A stretch of DNA of 64,000 nt from Clostridium aminobutyricum (GTDB lineage Bacteria > Bacillota > Clostridia > Peptostreptococcales > Anaerovoracaceae): contig NZ_JAFJZZ010000001.1 of assembly GCF_017255415.1 (NCBI RefSeq), forward strand, positions 124,001-188,000. Direction: 5' to 3'. The notes below the pieces were generated by a model that did not search any database, had not been told where the DNA came from, and was given only the letters and a program-made list of their open reading frames with translations. The position numbers were made by a program, and so were the translations under genes. Within the stretch, counting starts at the first letter, position 1; each line of letters begins with the position of its first letter. Below, piece after piece: positions 17,572 through 26,186 of the stretch.

Positions 17572-18166
17572 TGAACTGTACGATGCAGCTAGCTAAGACC
17601 ACTATCCATAGAAATATATAAATATGAAGATAAGGCCAGTTTGCTTCTGCAAAACTTTTTCCTACGACCCGCCTTTTTGAATATTTGCGTTGGGATGCTT
17701 TATTAATTGCACAGATGGCAGCTAGGAAAAGAGCCGGTAAGAACAGAAGGTTTTGTGGCAGCATCGAAACTAAAATAACTTTTACCCCTGTCAAACCCAG
17801 CGCATCCAATATCAGAATGCTGGTGTATCCAAGCGGGATACCTTTGAAAAAGATAATAGATAGAGCGACAGGTAAAACCAGAGGGGTAAAAGCAGAGATA
17901 AACAGTATAAATACTAAAAAAAGATTTATCCCTATGGAATGGAATAGTGCTGCAAAGGAGGCTGCCGTGCTGTGTGCATCCATGGAAGAAGTAAATAGAT
18001 TCAGTTCTATGTAATTTTGCATTTCTAATTTGGTCTGCGGGCTCATCAGCAATTCAAAAGACACTCCTGTGGAGATACCGAAAAGCAGAAAGAAAAACAG
18101 CAGTAAAAAACCCTGCCGACTGAAAGTAAGTAAAGAAGATATTTCCTTTAAGTTATATTTTCCCAT
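17540..18166 (-). CDS. spoIIM: Stage II sporulation protein M
   Basis: SpoIIM is a polytopic membrane protein that, with SpoIID and SpoIIP, drives engulfment by remodelling septal peptidoglycan. The 208-residue product has about five hydrophobic segments and a DUF95/SpoIIM-like layout, including SFAALFHSIGINLFLVF and FKGIPLGYTSILIL. The frame is open to an ATG at 18247, but that one has no ribosome site and its extension is encoded by the repeated hairpin element. The ATG at 18166 has GAGGATAA upstream and is preferred. It converges with nudF and diverges from the xerD-like gene. Confidence 0.88.
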   Translation of the reverse strand: MGKYNLKEISSLLTFSRQGFLLLFFFLLFGISTGVSFELLMSPQTKLEMQNYIELNLFTSSMDAHSTAASFAALFHSIGINLFLVFILFISAFTPLVLPVALSIIFFKGIPLGYTSILILDALGLTGVKVILVSMLPQNLLFLPALFLAAICAINKASQRKYSKRRVVGKSFAEANWPYLHIYIFLWIVVLASCIVQFIISPIVSALA

Positions 18167-18183
18167 ATAGTTATCCTCAATTA

Positions 18184-18290
18184 ATCCTTTATAAATTATA
18201 ATGAACGCTAAGATGGAAAACGGCGTCGCCGCAAGGAAAGCGTTCATTGAAACATACGGAAGCTTTGCTTGTATGTTATAATAAAGGATA
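18184..18290. repeat. Double-hairpin intergenic element, copy 2
   Basis: The same design as the element at 3413-3585, in inverted orientation. ATGAACGC (18201-18208) pairs with GCGTTCAT (18240-18247), and AACATAC (18251-18257) pairs with GTATGTT (18271-18277) across exactly 13 bases. The joint ATTGAAACAT and the edge TATAATAAAGGATA are shared with copy 1. It lies upstream of the xerD-like gene and carries TGTTATAAT (18274-18282) facing it. Confidence 0.6.
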
Positions 18291-18334
18291 TGTCTGGAAT
18301 AGAAAAATAGTACTAGTTTTCACGGGATTTATTA

Positions 18335-18363
18335 TTGTAAACCTACTCGACGTACGTTATACT
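18335..18363 (+). promoter_or_regulatory. Promoter of the xerD-like gene
   Basis: TTGTAA (18335-18340), 17-base spacer and TATACT (18358-18363), 50 bases before the chosen start codon. Confidence 0.6.
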
Positions 18364-18412
18364 AGTGAATGTTAGAGTGAAAGAGGAAGAAAATTTTTAA
18401 GTGGAGAAATCA

Positions 18413-19303
18413 ATGAATGACTATATAGAACAATTTAAGACTTATTTGCTGAAAGAACGAAAGATGTCTGAGAATTCATTGCATGCGTATTATCGTGATG
18501 TATTGGAGTACAGCCGCTTTTTAGAAGAAAAACAAGGCGGCGGTTTAAAGGAAAGCTCAAATACAGAAATCGTTTCTTTTGTACTAAAACTTAAAAATGA
18601 TGGGAAGTCTTCAGCAACAGTGAATCGCAAAGTAGCATCGCTGCGTGCATTTTATAATTTTATGATGGAGAAGGAATACGTAACCGTTAATCCGGTGGCC
18701 AATATTAAGTCTCCAAAGATTGAACGAAAAGAACTGGAATTTTTAACGATTGAAGAAGTGGACAAACTTTTGTCGTTGCCGGATGATTCGATAAAAGGCA
18801 AAAGAGACCGGGCTATTTTAGAGATTATGTATGCAACGGGGATTCGTGTAAGTGAAATTATTGAAACAAAAGTTTCAGATATCAACTTAAGAATGGGATT
18901 CGTTACTTGCACCGGAGAACATGGAAAAGCTCGGATTATCCCAATGGGAAGACCTGCAAGAGCAGCAGTAGAAGCTTATATTTATGAAACTCGTGACAAG
19001 CTGCTTAAGAAATCGAAAGAAGAAGAGGAAGCATTGTTCTTGAATTACTTTGGAGAAAAGTTGACCAGACAAGGTCTTTGGAAGATACTGAAAGAATATG
19101 CGGCGACTGCTGGATTTGAAAGTAAAATTACACCGCAGACTCTGAGGAATTCGTTTGCCGTACATATGATACAAAATGGAGCAGATTTAAAATCTTTACA
19201 AGAATTATTGGGGCATGAGGACATCACAGCGACTCAAATATATTTGTCCGTGACGAAAAACAGAATAAAAGATGTATATGACAGAGCACATCCTCGAGCG
19301 TAG
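18413..19303 (+). CDS. XerD-like tyrosine recombinase with altered HxxR motif
   Basis: A 296-residue phage-integrase-family protein with an N-terminal SAM-like DNA-binding domain (about residues 1-85) and a C-terminal catalytic domain. Catalytic R145 lies in [10 protein letters not shown], the second Arg R245 in TLRNSF, H268 in LLGHEDIT and the nucleophile Y277 in TQIYLSV; the end is AHPRA as in XerD. The usual His of HxxR is Gln (Q242, codon CAG at 19136-19138). Housekeeping XerC/D proteins resolve chromosome dimers, but the substitution leaves the role open. The ATG at 18413 has GGAG 6 bases upstream and is preferred over the GTG at 18401. Confidence 0.85.
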   Translation: MNDYIEQFKTYLLKERKMSENSLHAYYRDVLEYSRFLEEKQGGGLKESSNTEIVSFVLKLKNDGKSSATVNRKVASLRAFYNFMMEKEYVTVNPVANIKSPKIERKELEFLTIEEVDKLLSLPDDSIKGKRDRAILEIMYATGIRVSEIIETKVSDINLRMGFVTCTGEHGKARIIPMGRPARAAVEAYIYETRDKLLKKSKEEEEALFLNYFGEKLTRQGLWKILKEYAATAGFESKITPQTLRNSFAVHMIQNGADLKSLQELLGHEDITATQIYLSVTKNRIKDVYDRAHPRA

Positions 19304-19317
19304 ATGGGAAAAAGTGT

Positions 19318-19346
19318 TTGCAATCGGGACATGTGTGTGCTAAAAT
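19318..19346 (+). promoter_or_regulatory. Promoter of rplS
   Basis: TTGCAA (19318-19323), 17-base spacer and TAAAAT (19341-19346). About 95 bases of untranslated leader follow. Autoregulatory L19 leaders are known in Bacillota, but the fold was not verified here. Confidence 0.6.
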
Positions 19347-19446
19347 AGATAAGGTTATTACGGGCGGTCCTCTGGGCATTGAAACATATAAAGCATTTAT
19401 ATATGAAACAGCCATGAACGTCTTGGGAAGGAAGGAGGAAATAACA

Positions 19447-19791
19447 ATGGATATTATGCAGGTAATTGCACAGGAGTACAAGAGAGATGACATTCCTCAG
19501 TTCAATGTTGGTGATACAGTAAAGGTACACATCAAGATTAAGGAAGGTACAAGAGAAAGAGTTCAGATTTTCGAAGGCTTTGTGCTTAAGAAACAAAACG
19601 GAGGTTTAAGCGAAACTTTTACAGTTAGAAGAATCGCTTCCGGCGTAGGTGTAGAAAAGACTTTCCCTATTAATTCACCAAAGATCGATAAGGTTGAGGT
19701 AGTTAAAAGAGGAGATGTTAGAAGAGCGAAGCTTAACTACATGCGTGAAAGAACAGGTAAGGCTGCTAGAATTAAGAGCAAGCATGACTAA
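19447..19791 (+). CDS. rplS: 50S ribosomal protein L19
   Basis: L19 sits at the interface of the 30S and 50S subunits. The 114-residue product has the family signature: [54 protein letters not shown] and the basic C-terminal [19 protein letters not shown]. The frame is open upstream to 19318, but the ATG at 19447 has AAGGAGG 8 bases upstream and matches the family N-terminus. A terminator follows the stop. Confidence 0.98.
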   Translation: MDIMQVIAQEYKRDDIPQFNVGDTVKVHIKIKEGTRERVQIFEGFVLKKQNGGLSETFTVRRIASGVGVEKTFPINSPKIDKVEVVKRGDVRRAKLNYMRERTGKAARIKSKHD

Positions 19792-19802
19792 TAAGAAAAA
19801 AA

Positions 19803-19829
19803 GGGGACCAATGGTCCCTTATTTTTTTT
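19803..19829 (+). terminator. Intrinsic terminator after rplS
   Basis: GGGACC and GGTCCC pair around AAT, followed by TTATTTTTTTT. Confidence 0.9.
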
Positions 19830-19903
19830 ATATTGAAACCTAATTTGTGTTAAAATAAGTAGATAGAAATTTATTTGAGAAATATAGCGGGGTAAATAGA
19901 AAA

Positions 19904-20743
19904 ATGATTGAAAATATTAACTGGTATCCAGGCCATATGAAAAAAACGAGGGAAATGATTCAAGAAAATTTGAAAATGATTGACCTTGTTATTGAGGTGA
20001 TTGATGCCAGAATCCCGATTTCCAGCAGAAATCCGATTATTAATGATATCATTGGGGGTAAACCCAGAGTGATTCTTTTAAATAAGATGGATTTAGCAGA
20101 CGGAAGAGAAAACGATAAATGGGCGGCGCTTTATAAATCAGAAGGACATTATGTCGTACCGATGAATTGTATGACGGGAGCTGGATTGTCCAACCTGCTC
20201 AGTTTGTTGGGGAAGATTCAAGAGAAGAGAAACGAAACGTTAGGAAGAAAAAGAAATCTTCGGATGATGATTGTAGGGGTACCGAATGTAGGGAAATCGT
20301 CTCTTATTAATCGAATGATTGGTAAAAAAAGTGCTAAAACGGGAGATCGGCCGGGCGTAACTCGTGGGAAACAATGGTTAACTTTAGAAAACGGTATGCA
20401 GCTTTTGGATACGCCGGGTATCCTTTGGCCAAAGTTTGAAGATCCTAGTGTAGGGTTAAATCTAGCCTTTTGCGGATCAATACGCGACGAAACCATGGAT
20501 TTGGCAACGCTCGCGCTAGAGCTGATTAAAGTGTTGCAGGAAAGATATCCGCAGCTTTTAAAAGAACGATACAAGCTGGAGGAATTAGGAGAAGAAGGTC
20601 TTGATACAATGGAAACGATCGCATTGAAGCGAGGTTTTATTCTCCCGGGCAAGCGAATTGACTATGAAAGAACAGCAAGAACGGTACTGGATGAATTCCG
20701 TTCCGGGCTCATTGGAACTATCACGTTAGAACGTTGCGAATAA
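19904..20743 (+). CDS. rbgA: Ribosome biogenesis GTPase RbgA (YlqF)
   Basis: RbgA is needed for late 50S subunit assembly. The 279-residue product has the circularly permuted GTPase order: NKMD (G4, about residues 60-63), then the P-loop GVPNVGKSS (about 124-132), PGVT (G2) and DTPG (G3). The N-terminal NWYPGHMKKT motif is typical of YlqF. It lies between rplS and rnhB, the common Bacillota arrangement. Confidence 0.96.
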   Translation: MIENINWYPGHMKKTREMIQENLKMIDLVIEVIDARIPISSRNPIINDIIGGKPRVILLNKMDLADGRENDKWAALYKSEGHYVVPMNCMTGAGLSNLLSLLGKIQEKRNETLGRKRNLRMMIVGVPNVGKSSLINRMIGKKSAKTGDRPGVTRGKQWLTLENGMQLLDTPGILWPKFEDPSVGLNLAFCGSIRDETMDLATLALELIKVLQERYPQLLKERYKLEELGEEGLDTMETIALKRGFILPGKRIDYERTARTVLDEFRSGLIGTITLERCE

Positions 20744-20754
20744 GGACTAATAGG

Positions 20755-21420
20755 ATGAAAAAACAAGAGAGAGAAGCTTTGCTGGTACAGAAGCTGATAG
20801 AGATGAAACAATATGAAGAAGCATTATATTTACAAGGCGTAAAATTTGTGGCAGGAGTAGATGAAGTAGGCAGAGGGCCCTTGGCAGGCCCTGTTGTGAC
20901 GGCTTGCGTTGTCTTACCTGAGCATTTTGACGTACTTGGTGTGGATGATTCGAAAAAACTTTCAGAGAAAAAAAGAGAAGAATTATATATAAAAATTAAA
21001 GAGAAAGCTATTGTCTATGCGATAGGGATGGCGGATCATACAACGATTGATGAAATTAATATTTTAGAAGCTACCAAAAAAGCCATGAAGCAAGCCATTG
21101 AAAAAGTTCATAGGGAGCTCTTGGCAAATCATGGGCAAGGCATAGATCATGTCCTGATTGATGCATTGACCTTAAAAGATGTAGAAATTCCTCAGACGGG
21201 CATCATAAAAGGAGATGCATCCAGCATTTCCATCGCAGCCGCATCTATTTTAGCCAAGGTGACAAGAGATCGCATGATGGTGGAATACGCAAAAGAATAT
21301 CCGGATTATGCGTTTGAAAGGAATAAGGGATACGGTACAAAAGCACATTATGACGGCATACATAAAACAGGAGTCTGTGACATTCATCGACGCAGTTTTC
21401 TCAAAAAGATAACAGGTTGA
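20755..21420 (+). CDS. rnhB: Ribonuclease HII
   Basis: RNase HII removes ribonucleotides from DNA and RNA of RNA-DNA hybrids. The 221-residue product has the catalytic motif GVDEVGRGPLAGPVV near residue 33, DSKKLS near 64, IDALTL near 134 and GDASSISIAAASILAKVTRD near 153. The ATG at 20755 with AAGGA 8 bases upstream is chosen; the frame is open 7 codons further upstream to a TTG inside rbgA. Confidence 0.97.
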   Translation: MKKQEREALLVQKLIEMKQYEEALYLQGVKFVAGVDEVGRGPLAGPVVTACVVLPEHFDVLGVDDSKKLSEKKREELYIKIKEKAIVYAIGMADHTTIDEINILEATKKAMKQAIEKVHRELLANHGQGIDHVLIDALTLKDVEIPQTGIIKGDASSISIAAASILAKVTRDRMMVEYAKEYPDYAFERNKGYGTKAHYDGIHKTGVCDIHRRSFLKKITG

Positions 21421-21479
21421 AGTCGCATTGAAATACATAAAAAACACAGGAAAATGAACATGGAAATACCCGTGATGAC

Positions 21480-21508
21480 TTGACAGGTATATAGCGAGGT
21501 AGTATGGT
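21480..21508 (+). promoter_or_regulatory. Promoter of fhs
   Basis: Consensus TTGACA (21480-21485), 17-base spacer and TATGGT (21503-21508). A leader of about 120 bases would precede the fhs start. Confidence 0.5.
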
Positions 21509-21636
21509 GATAGAAATTGAATATACTGGAATTGCTGTTTAGCGATTTCTATATACATAAAATGGTACGTTATGTTGTGGATGCTTTTAGGAAATCTGGA
21601 GGCGAAAAGGATTATAGAAAGGTGAAAAAGTTTATT

Positions 21637-23313
21637 ATGGAAATCAAGAGTGACATTCAAATTGCACAAGAAACTGAGATGTTAGACATCAGAGGTATCG
21701 CGAAGGATGCAGGCATTGACGAAAAATATTTAGAGCTTTATGGGAATTACAAAGCAAAGATTGACTACAACATTCTAAAAGAAAAACAAAATCATCCGGA
21801 TGGAAAGTTAATTCTGGTAACGGCCATCTCTCCAACACCCGCAGGTGAGGGGAAGACAACAACAACCGTAGGACTTTCTGACGGACTTAGAAAAATCGGT
21901 AAAAAGGTTTTTGTTGCTTTAAGAGAACCATCCCTTGGACCGGTATTCGGAATGAAAGGCGGTGCAGCAGGCGGAGGATATGCGCAAGTTGTTCCGATGG
22001 AAGACATCAACCTTCATTTCACCGGAGATATGCATGCAATAGGGGCAGCCAACAATTTGCTTGCCGCTATGCTTGACAATCACATTTACCAAGGCAATAG
22101 TTTAAACATAGATCCAAGAAAAATTACTTGGCACCGATGTGTCGATATGAATGACCGCCAGCTGCGATTTATTACAGATGGTCTGGGAGGCCGAGTAAAC
22201 GGCACTCCACGCGAAGATTCTTTCGATATTACCGTAGCAAGTGAAATCATGGCCATTTTATGCATGTCAAAGGATATTGACGATTTAAAAGAACGAATTA
22301 ATAAAATTATAGTCGGCTATACGTATGACGATAAACCTGTTACAGCAGGTCAATTAAATGCACAGGGCGCATTGGCGGCATTGCTGAAGGATGCATTGAA
22401 GCCAAATCTTGTGCAGACGTTAGAACATACGCCGGCATTTGTCCATGGTGGGCCGTTTGCCAATATTGCACATGGATGCAATTCCATTATGGCTACTCGG
22501 ATGGCTTTGAAACTGGCTGACTATGTTGTAACGGAAGCTGGATTCGGCGCGGATCTCGGAGCAGAAAAATTCTTGGATATTAAATGCCGTACAGCAAATT
22601 TAAAGCCTTCAGCAGTTGTTATTGTAGCAACCGTTCGCGCTTTGAAACATCACGGAGGTGTCGCAAAGGCTGATTTAGGTTTAGAAAATTTAGAAGCATT
22701 GGCTGCAGGTCTTCCGAATTTATTGCAGCATGTAGAAAATATGAGGAATGTATACAAACTTCCGGTGGTCGTAGCGATTAATGCGTTCCCTACCGATACC
22801 ACAGCAGAATTAAAGTTGGTGGAAGCAAAGTGCCGTGAACTAGGTGTACATGTTGCGTTGAGTGAGGTTTGGGCAAAAGGCGGAGAAGGCGGAAAGACGC
22901 TGGCAGAAGAAGTTGTTAAGCTTTGTGAGCAGCCAAATGATTTCGATTACAGCTATTCTCTTGATAGCAGTATTGAAGAAAAGCTGAACGCAATTGCTGC
23001 AAAAATATATCATGCAGACGCAGTGAATATTCTTCCGGCTGCCCGTAAACAGTTGGAGCAGCTAGAGAGTCTTGGGTTTGGTAACGTGCCGATTTGCGTA
23101 GCAAAAACGCAATATAGTTTTTCCGATGACCCTAAACTGTTAGGAGCACCTAAAGGATTTACGCTGACGGTTAGAAACCTGAAGATTTCAGCAGGCGCAG
23201 GTTTTATTGTGGCTTTGACAGGTGACATTATGACAATGCCGGGTCTTCCTAAAGTGCCGTCCGCAGAACGTATAGATGTAGACAATACTGGGAAGATTTC
23301 CGGATTGTTCTAA
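21637..23313 (+). CDS. fhs: Formate-tetrahydrofolate ligase
   Basis: This enzyme activates formate as 10-formyl-tetrahydrofolate with ATP and is central to clostridial C1 metabolism. The 558-residue product begins [15 protein letters not shown] as the family does, with the P-loop [11 protein letters not shown] near residue 70, [14 protein letters not shown] near 108 and [15 protein letters not shown] near 306. The frame runs 40 codons further upstream to an ATG at 21517, but that extension is outside family length. AAAGGTG lies 12 bases before the chosen ATG, a rather long gap. fchA and folD follow. Confidence 0.97.
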   Translation: MEIKSDIQIAQETEMLDIRGIAKDAGIDEKYLELYGNYKAKIDYNILKEKQNHPDGKLILVTAISPTPAGEGKTTTTVGLSDGLRKIGKKVFVALREPSLGPVFGMKGGAAGGGYAQVVPMEDINLHFTGDMHAIGAANNLLAAMLDNHIYQGNSLNIDPRKITWHRCVDMNDRQLRFITDGLGGRVNGTPREDSFDITVASEIMAILCMSKDIDDLKERINKIIVGYTYDDKPVTAGQLNAQGALAALLKDALKPNLVQTLEHTPAFVHGGPFANIAHGCNSIMATRMALKLADYVVTEAGFGADLGAEKFLDIKCRTANLKPSAVVIVATVRALKHHGGVAKADLGLENLEALAAGLPNLLQHVENMRNVYKLPVVVAINAFPTDTTAELKLVEAKCRELGVHVALSEVWAKGGEGGKTLAEEVVKLCEQPNDFDYSYSLDSSIEEKLNAIAAKIYHADAVNILPAARKQLEQLESLGFGNVPICVAKTQYSFSDDPKLLGAPKGFTLTVRNLKISAGAGFIVALTGDIMTMPGLPKVPSAERIDVDNTGKISGLF

Positions 23314-23350
23314 TAGGACAGAATTGAAACAGACTAACATCCGATGAAAA

Positions 23351-23384
23351 ATTTCTGCGCAGGGGATATCTTGAATATCCCTTG
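23351..23384 (+). other. Hairpin between fhs and fchA
   Basis: CGCAGGGGATAT and ATATCCCTTGCG can pair almost perfectly around CTTGA, with no T-run after. It may be a processing or stabilising stem within a C1-gene transcript. Confidence 0.4.
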
Positions 23385-23441
23385 CGGTCAAGATGAATGT
23401 TACGCAAAGAATGCGCAACAGAAAGAAACGAGGAGTGTTAA

Positions 23442-24077
23442 ATGGATTTTGTAAAAGGAAGCTGCGAAGATTTTGTGAAAGTTCTTGCTAGTAAGGCACC
23501 GGTTCCGGGTGGCGGAGGTGCAGCAGCTTTAGTAGGTGCCGTGGGCACAGCTCTTGGTAATATGGTCGCCTCCCTCACGGTCGGAAAGAAAAAATATGAG
23601 GATGTTGAAGAGCAGATGCATTTGATGAAAACGAAGTGTGATCGGCTTCAGGAAGAATTTCTTGGACTTGTTATGAAAGATGCACAGGTATTTGAACCTC
23701 TGTCAAAGGCTTACGGAATGCCAAATGAGACCCCTGAGCAGCAAGAAGAAAAGACGAGAGTCATGGAAGCCGCATTACGGGAGGCCTGCTCTGTGCCGCT
23801 AGAAATAATGAAAAAATGCTGTGTCACCATTGAATTGCACAGGGAATTTGCGTCTAAAGGCAGTGCTTTGGCAATCAGCGATGCCGGTGTGGGTGTTGTT
23901 TTTTGTAAGGCAGCTTTGCAGGGGGCCGGCTTAAATGTATTTATTAACACAAAAGCGATGAAAGACAGAGCGTATGCGGAAAAAGTGAATGCAGAAACGA
24001 AAACTTTATTAATCAAATATGAAGCGATGGCAGATGAAATCTATGCAAGCGTTCTAAAAAAATTATCAAACGGATAG
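23442..24077 (+). CDS. fchA: Methenyltetrahydrofolate cyclohydrolase (FchA family)
   Basis: A 211-residue protein of the formiminotransferase-cyclodeaminase family. Typical motifs are SKAPVPGGGGAAALVGAVG (about residues 17-35), ASLTVGKKKYEDVE and SDAGVGVVFCKAALQGA near 147. In purinolytic clostridia this single-domain form interconverts 5,10-methenyl- and 10-formyl-tetrahydrofolate or deaminates 5-formimino-tetrahydrofolate; the exact reaction cannot be decided here. Its place between fhs and folD supports a C1-folate role. GAGGAG precedes the ATG. Confidence 0.88.
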   Translation: MDFVKGSCEDFVKVLASKAPVPGGGGAAALVGAVGTALGNMVASLTVGKKKYEDVEEQMHLMKTKCDRLQEEFLGLVMKDAQVFEPLSKAYGMPNETPEQQEEKTRVMEAALREACSVPLEIMKKCCVTIELHREFASKGSALAISDAGVGVVFCKAALQGAGLNVFINTKAMKDRAYAEKVNAETKTLLIKYEAMADEIYASVLKKLSNG

Positions 24078-24099
24078 GATAAGACGAAAGGAGATCCCT

Positions 24100-24951
24100 A
24101 TGGCAGAACTGTTGAAAGGAAAAGAAGTTGTTGATGCTCTAAATGAGAGACTGAAAGTAGAAGTGGAGCTTCTAAAGGAAAAGGGGATTTCTCCTACATT
24201 GGGAATCATACGAGTTGGAAAAAAATCAGAAGATATGTCTTATGAAAAAGGAGCTATAAAGCGTGCAGAGACCATTGGCATCGACGTAAAAAGCTTTGTT
24301 CTTGAGGAAAACACTTCGCAGGAACAATTGATACAGCTGATTGAGGATGTCAATCAAGAGGAAAGCATTCATGGCGTTCTTTTATTTAGGCCGTTACCAA
24401 AACAGTTCGATGATAATGCCGTTCGCAAGGCGTTACTCGCCTCGAAAGACATAGACGGAATAACGGATCAATCTATGGCAGGTGTATTTTCCGGGACGGA
24501 ATTAGGCTATCCGCCGTGTACCCCTCAAGCTTGTATGGAGATATTAGATCATTACAATATTGATGCAGCAGGCAAGAAAGTGGTGATCATCGGAAGGAGC
24601 TTAGTGGTCGGTAAACCGGCAGCTATGATGATTCTGCAGAAAAACGGTACACCGACGATCTGTCACACCAAAACAAAGGACATGCCTGCTATTTGTCAAG
24701 ACGCAGAGATCTTGATTGTCGCAGCAGGAAAGGCAAAAGCAATCGGAACCGAATATCTGAATAAAAAACAGATCGTCATTGATGTGGGAATCAACATGAG
24801 CGAAGATGGTAAACTTTGCGGAGATGTGGATTTTGAAGAAGCGGAAAAAATTGTGAAAGCGATCACTCCCGTTCCCGGCGGCGTAGGTACAGTAACGACG
24901 AGCATGTTAATGAAACACGTGGTAGAGGCAGCTAAGAAGAGGGTCCGCTAA
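24100..24951 (+). CDS. folD: Bifunctional methylenetetrahydrofolate dehydrogenase / methenyl-THF cyclohydrolase
   Basis: FolD oxidises 5,10-methylene-THF to methenyl-THF and hydrolyses it to 10-formyl-THF. The 283-residue product has GIIRVGKKSEDMSYEKGAIK near residue 37 (containing the catalytic Lys), GVLLFRPLPKQ near 92, KDIDGIT near 120, the NADP-binding VIIGRSLVVGKPAA near 159 and TPVPGGVGTVTTSML near the end. The usual cofactor motif is GRSxxVGxP, as here. It starts 22 bases after fchA with AAAGGAG, and a terminator follows. Confidence 0.97.
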   Translation: MAELLKGKEVVDALNERLKVEVELLKEKGISPTLGIIRVGKKSEDMSYEKGAIKRAETIGIDVKSFVLEENTSQEQLIQLIEDVNQEESIHGVLLFRPLPKQFDDNAVRKALLASKDIDGITDQSMAGVFSGTELGYPPCTPQACMEILDHYNIDAAGKKVVIIGRSLVVGKPAAMMILQKNGTPTICHTKTKDMPAICQDAEILIVAAGKAKAIGTEYLNKKQIVIDVGINMSEDGKLCGDVDFEEAEKIVKAITPVPGGVGTVTTSMLMKHVVEAAKKRVR

Positions 24952-24973
24952 GAGAATAATAAATAAAAGTAAG

Positions 24974-24997
24974 AGGCTGCCTAAGGCAGTCTTTTTT
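24974..24997 (+). terminator. Intrinsic terminator after folD
   Basis: GGCTGCC pairs with GGCAGTC, then TTTTTT. A second perfect-looking hairpin (24998-25029, ATTCAATAGGAAA with TTTCCTATTTGAAT) follows directly but lacks its own T-run on the plus strand. Confidence 0.85.
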
Positions 24998-25092
24998 ATT
25001 CAATAGGAAATATCGTTTCCTATTTGAATAAAAAAAGGAAGTGCAGAGGGGCGAAGCCACCTTTTTCAGCCAGTTTTTGGGTATTGTTTGTA

Positions 25093-25122
25093 TTGCAAGT
25101 TATTTTGAAATTGTGATATGAT
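25093..25122 (+). promoter_or_regulatory. Promoter of hemB-hemL
   Basis: TTGCAA (25093-25098), 18-base spacer and TATGAT (25117-25122), 46 bases before the hemB start. Confidence 0.5.
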
Positions 25123-25168
25123 AATGAAAGCGATTATTCCGTTATCTTTTTAGAAAGGAACTGTGAAA

Positions 25169-26152
25169 ATGGAACTGTTAAAACGGCCAAGGAGATTGAG
25201 ACTCGACGGCAGAGTTCGAGAGATGATAAGAGAAACCAGAATTTCAAAAGATTCGTTGATTTATCCGCTCTTTATCGAAGAGGGCAAGGGAATTATAAAA
25301 GATATTCAAGCGATGCCCGGGCAAAAACGATATAGTGTGGATACCCTGCCTTTTGCATTAGAGGAAGTAGCGAAAGCGGGTGTAAAAAACGTCATGTTTT
25401 TTGGCATTCCTTCGCATAAGGACGAGTGTGGAAGTGGCGCCTATCATGATCACGGGGTTGTACAGGAGGCATTCCGAATAGCTGTGAAGGCCTTTCCTGA
25501 ACTATATTATATAGGCGATGTTTGCATGTGTGAATATACTTCACATGGCCATTGTGGCATCATTAAAGGGGATACGGTGGATAACGACAAGACCCTTCCG
25601 CTGTTAGCAAAAACAGCAGTATCGCAGGTGGAAGCCGGTGCCAGTATGGTGGCTCCTTCCGATATGATGGATGGACGAGTTCTTGCTATCCGAAAAGCTT
25701 TGGATGCAGCAGGTTTTGAAGATACACCGATCATGTCCTATGCAGCGAAATATGCGTCTGCCTTTTACGGCCCGTTTCGGGATGCAGCAGGTTCCGATAA
25801 TTTTAAGGGAAATCGGAAGACGTATCAAATGGACTACCATAATAGGCGAGAGGCACTGAAAGAAGTTTATACCGACCTTGAAGAAGGGGCTGATATCATT
25901 ATGGTAAAACCGGCGCTTTCCTATTTGGACATCATCCGAGAGGTTCGGAATGAAGTGAATGTCCCGGTAGCTGCTTATAGCGTAAGCGGAGAATACGCCA
26001 TGATTAAAGCGGCTGCGCATATGGGAATGATTGACGAATCGGCTATTATAGCAGAGACGACTACCAGCATTTATCGAGCTGGTGCAGATATATTAATTAC
26101 TTATTTTGCAAAAGAAATTGCAGCAATGGTAGAAGAAGGACGAATTGGCTAA
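25169..26152 (+). CDS. hemB: Delta-aminolevulinic acid dehydratase (porphobilinogen synthase)
   Basis: HemB condenses two aminolevulinates to porphobilinogen. The 327-residue product starts MELLKRPRRLRLDG. The cysteine-rich CMCEYTSHGHCG loop near residue 119 indicates a zinc-dependent active site; the catalytic lysines are in SYAAKYASAFYGPFRDA (near 193) and MVKPALSYLD (near 246). The ATG at 25169 lies 8 bases after AAAGGAA; an in-frame GTG at 25163 is too close to that site. hemL follows 34 bases later. Confidence 0.97.
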   Translation: MELLKRPRRLRLDGRVREMIRETRISKDSLIYPLFIEEGKGIIKDIQAMPGQKRYSVDTLPFALEEVAKAGVKNVMFFGIPSHKDECGSGAYHDHGVVQEAFRIAVKAFPELYYIGDVCMCEYTSHGHCGIIKGDTVDNDKTLPLLAKTAVSQVEAGASMVAPSDMMDGRVLAIRKALDAAGFEDTPIMSYAAKYASAFYGPFRDAAGSDNFKGNRKTYQMDYHNRREALKEVYTDLEEGADIIMVKPALSYLDIIREVRNEVNVPVAAYSVSGEYAMIKAAAHMGMIDESAIIAETTTSIYRAGADILITYFAKEIAAMVEEGRIG

Positions 26153-26186
26153 TCCTTATTGATGATAAGAGGAAAGGAATGGAACG

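Noticed and set aside
18167-18247. N-terminal extension of SpoIIM to the ATG at 18247
   Set aside because: The extra 27 residues are encoded by the repeated hairpin element and lack a ribosome site; the ATG at 18166 has one.
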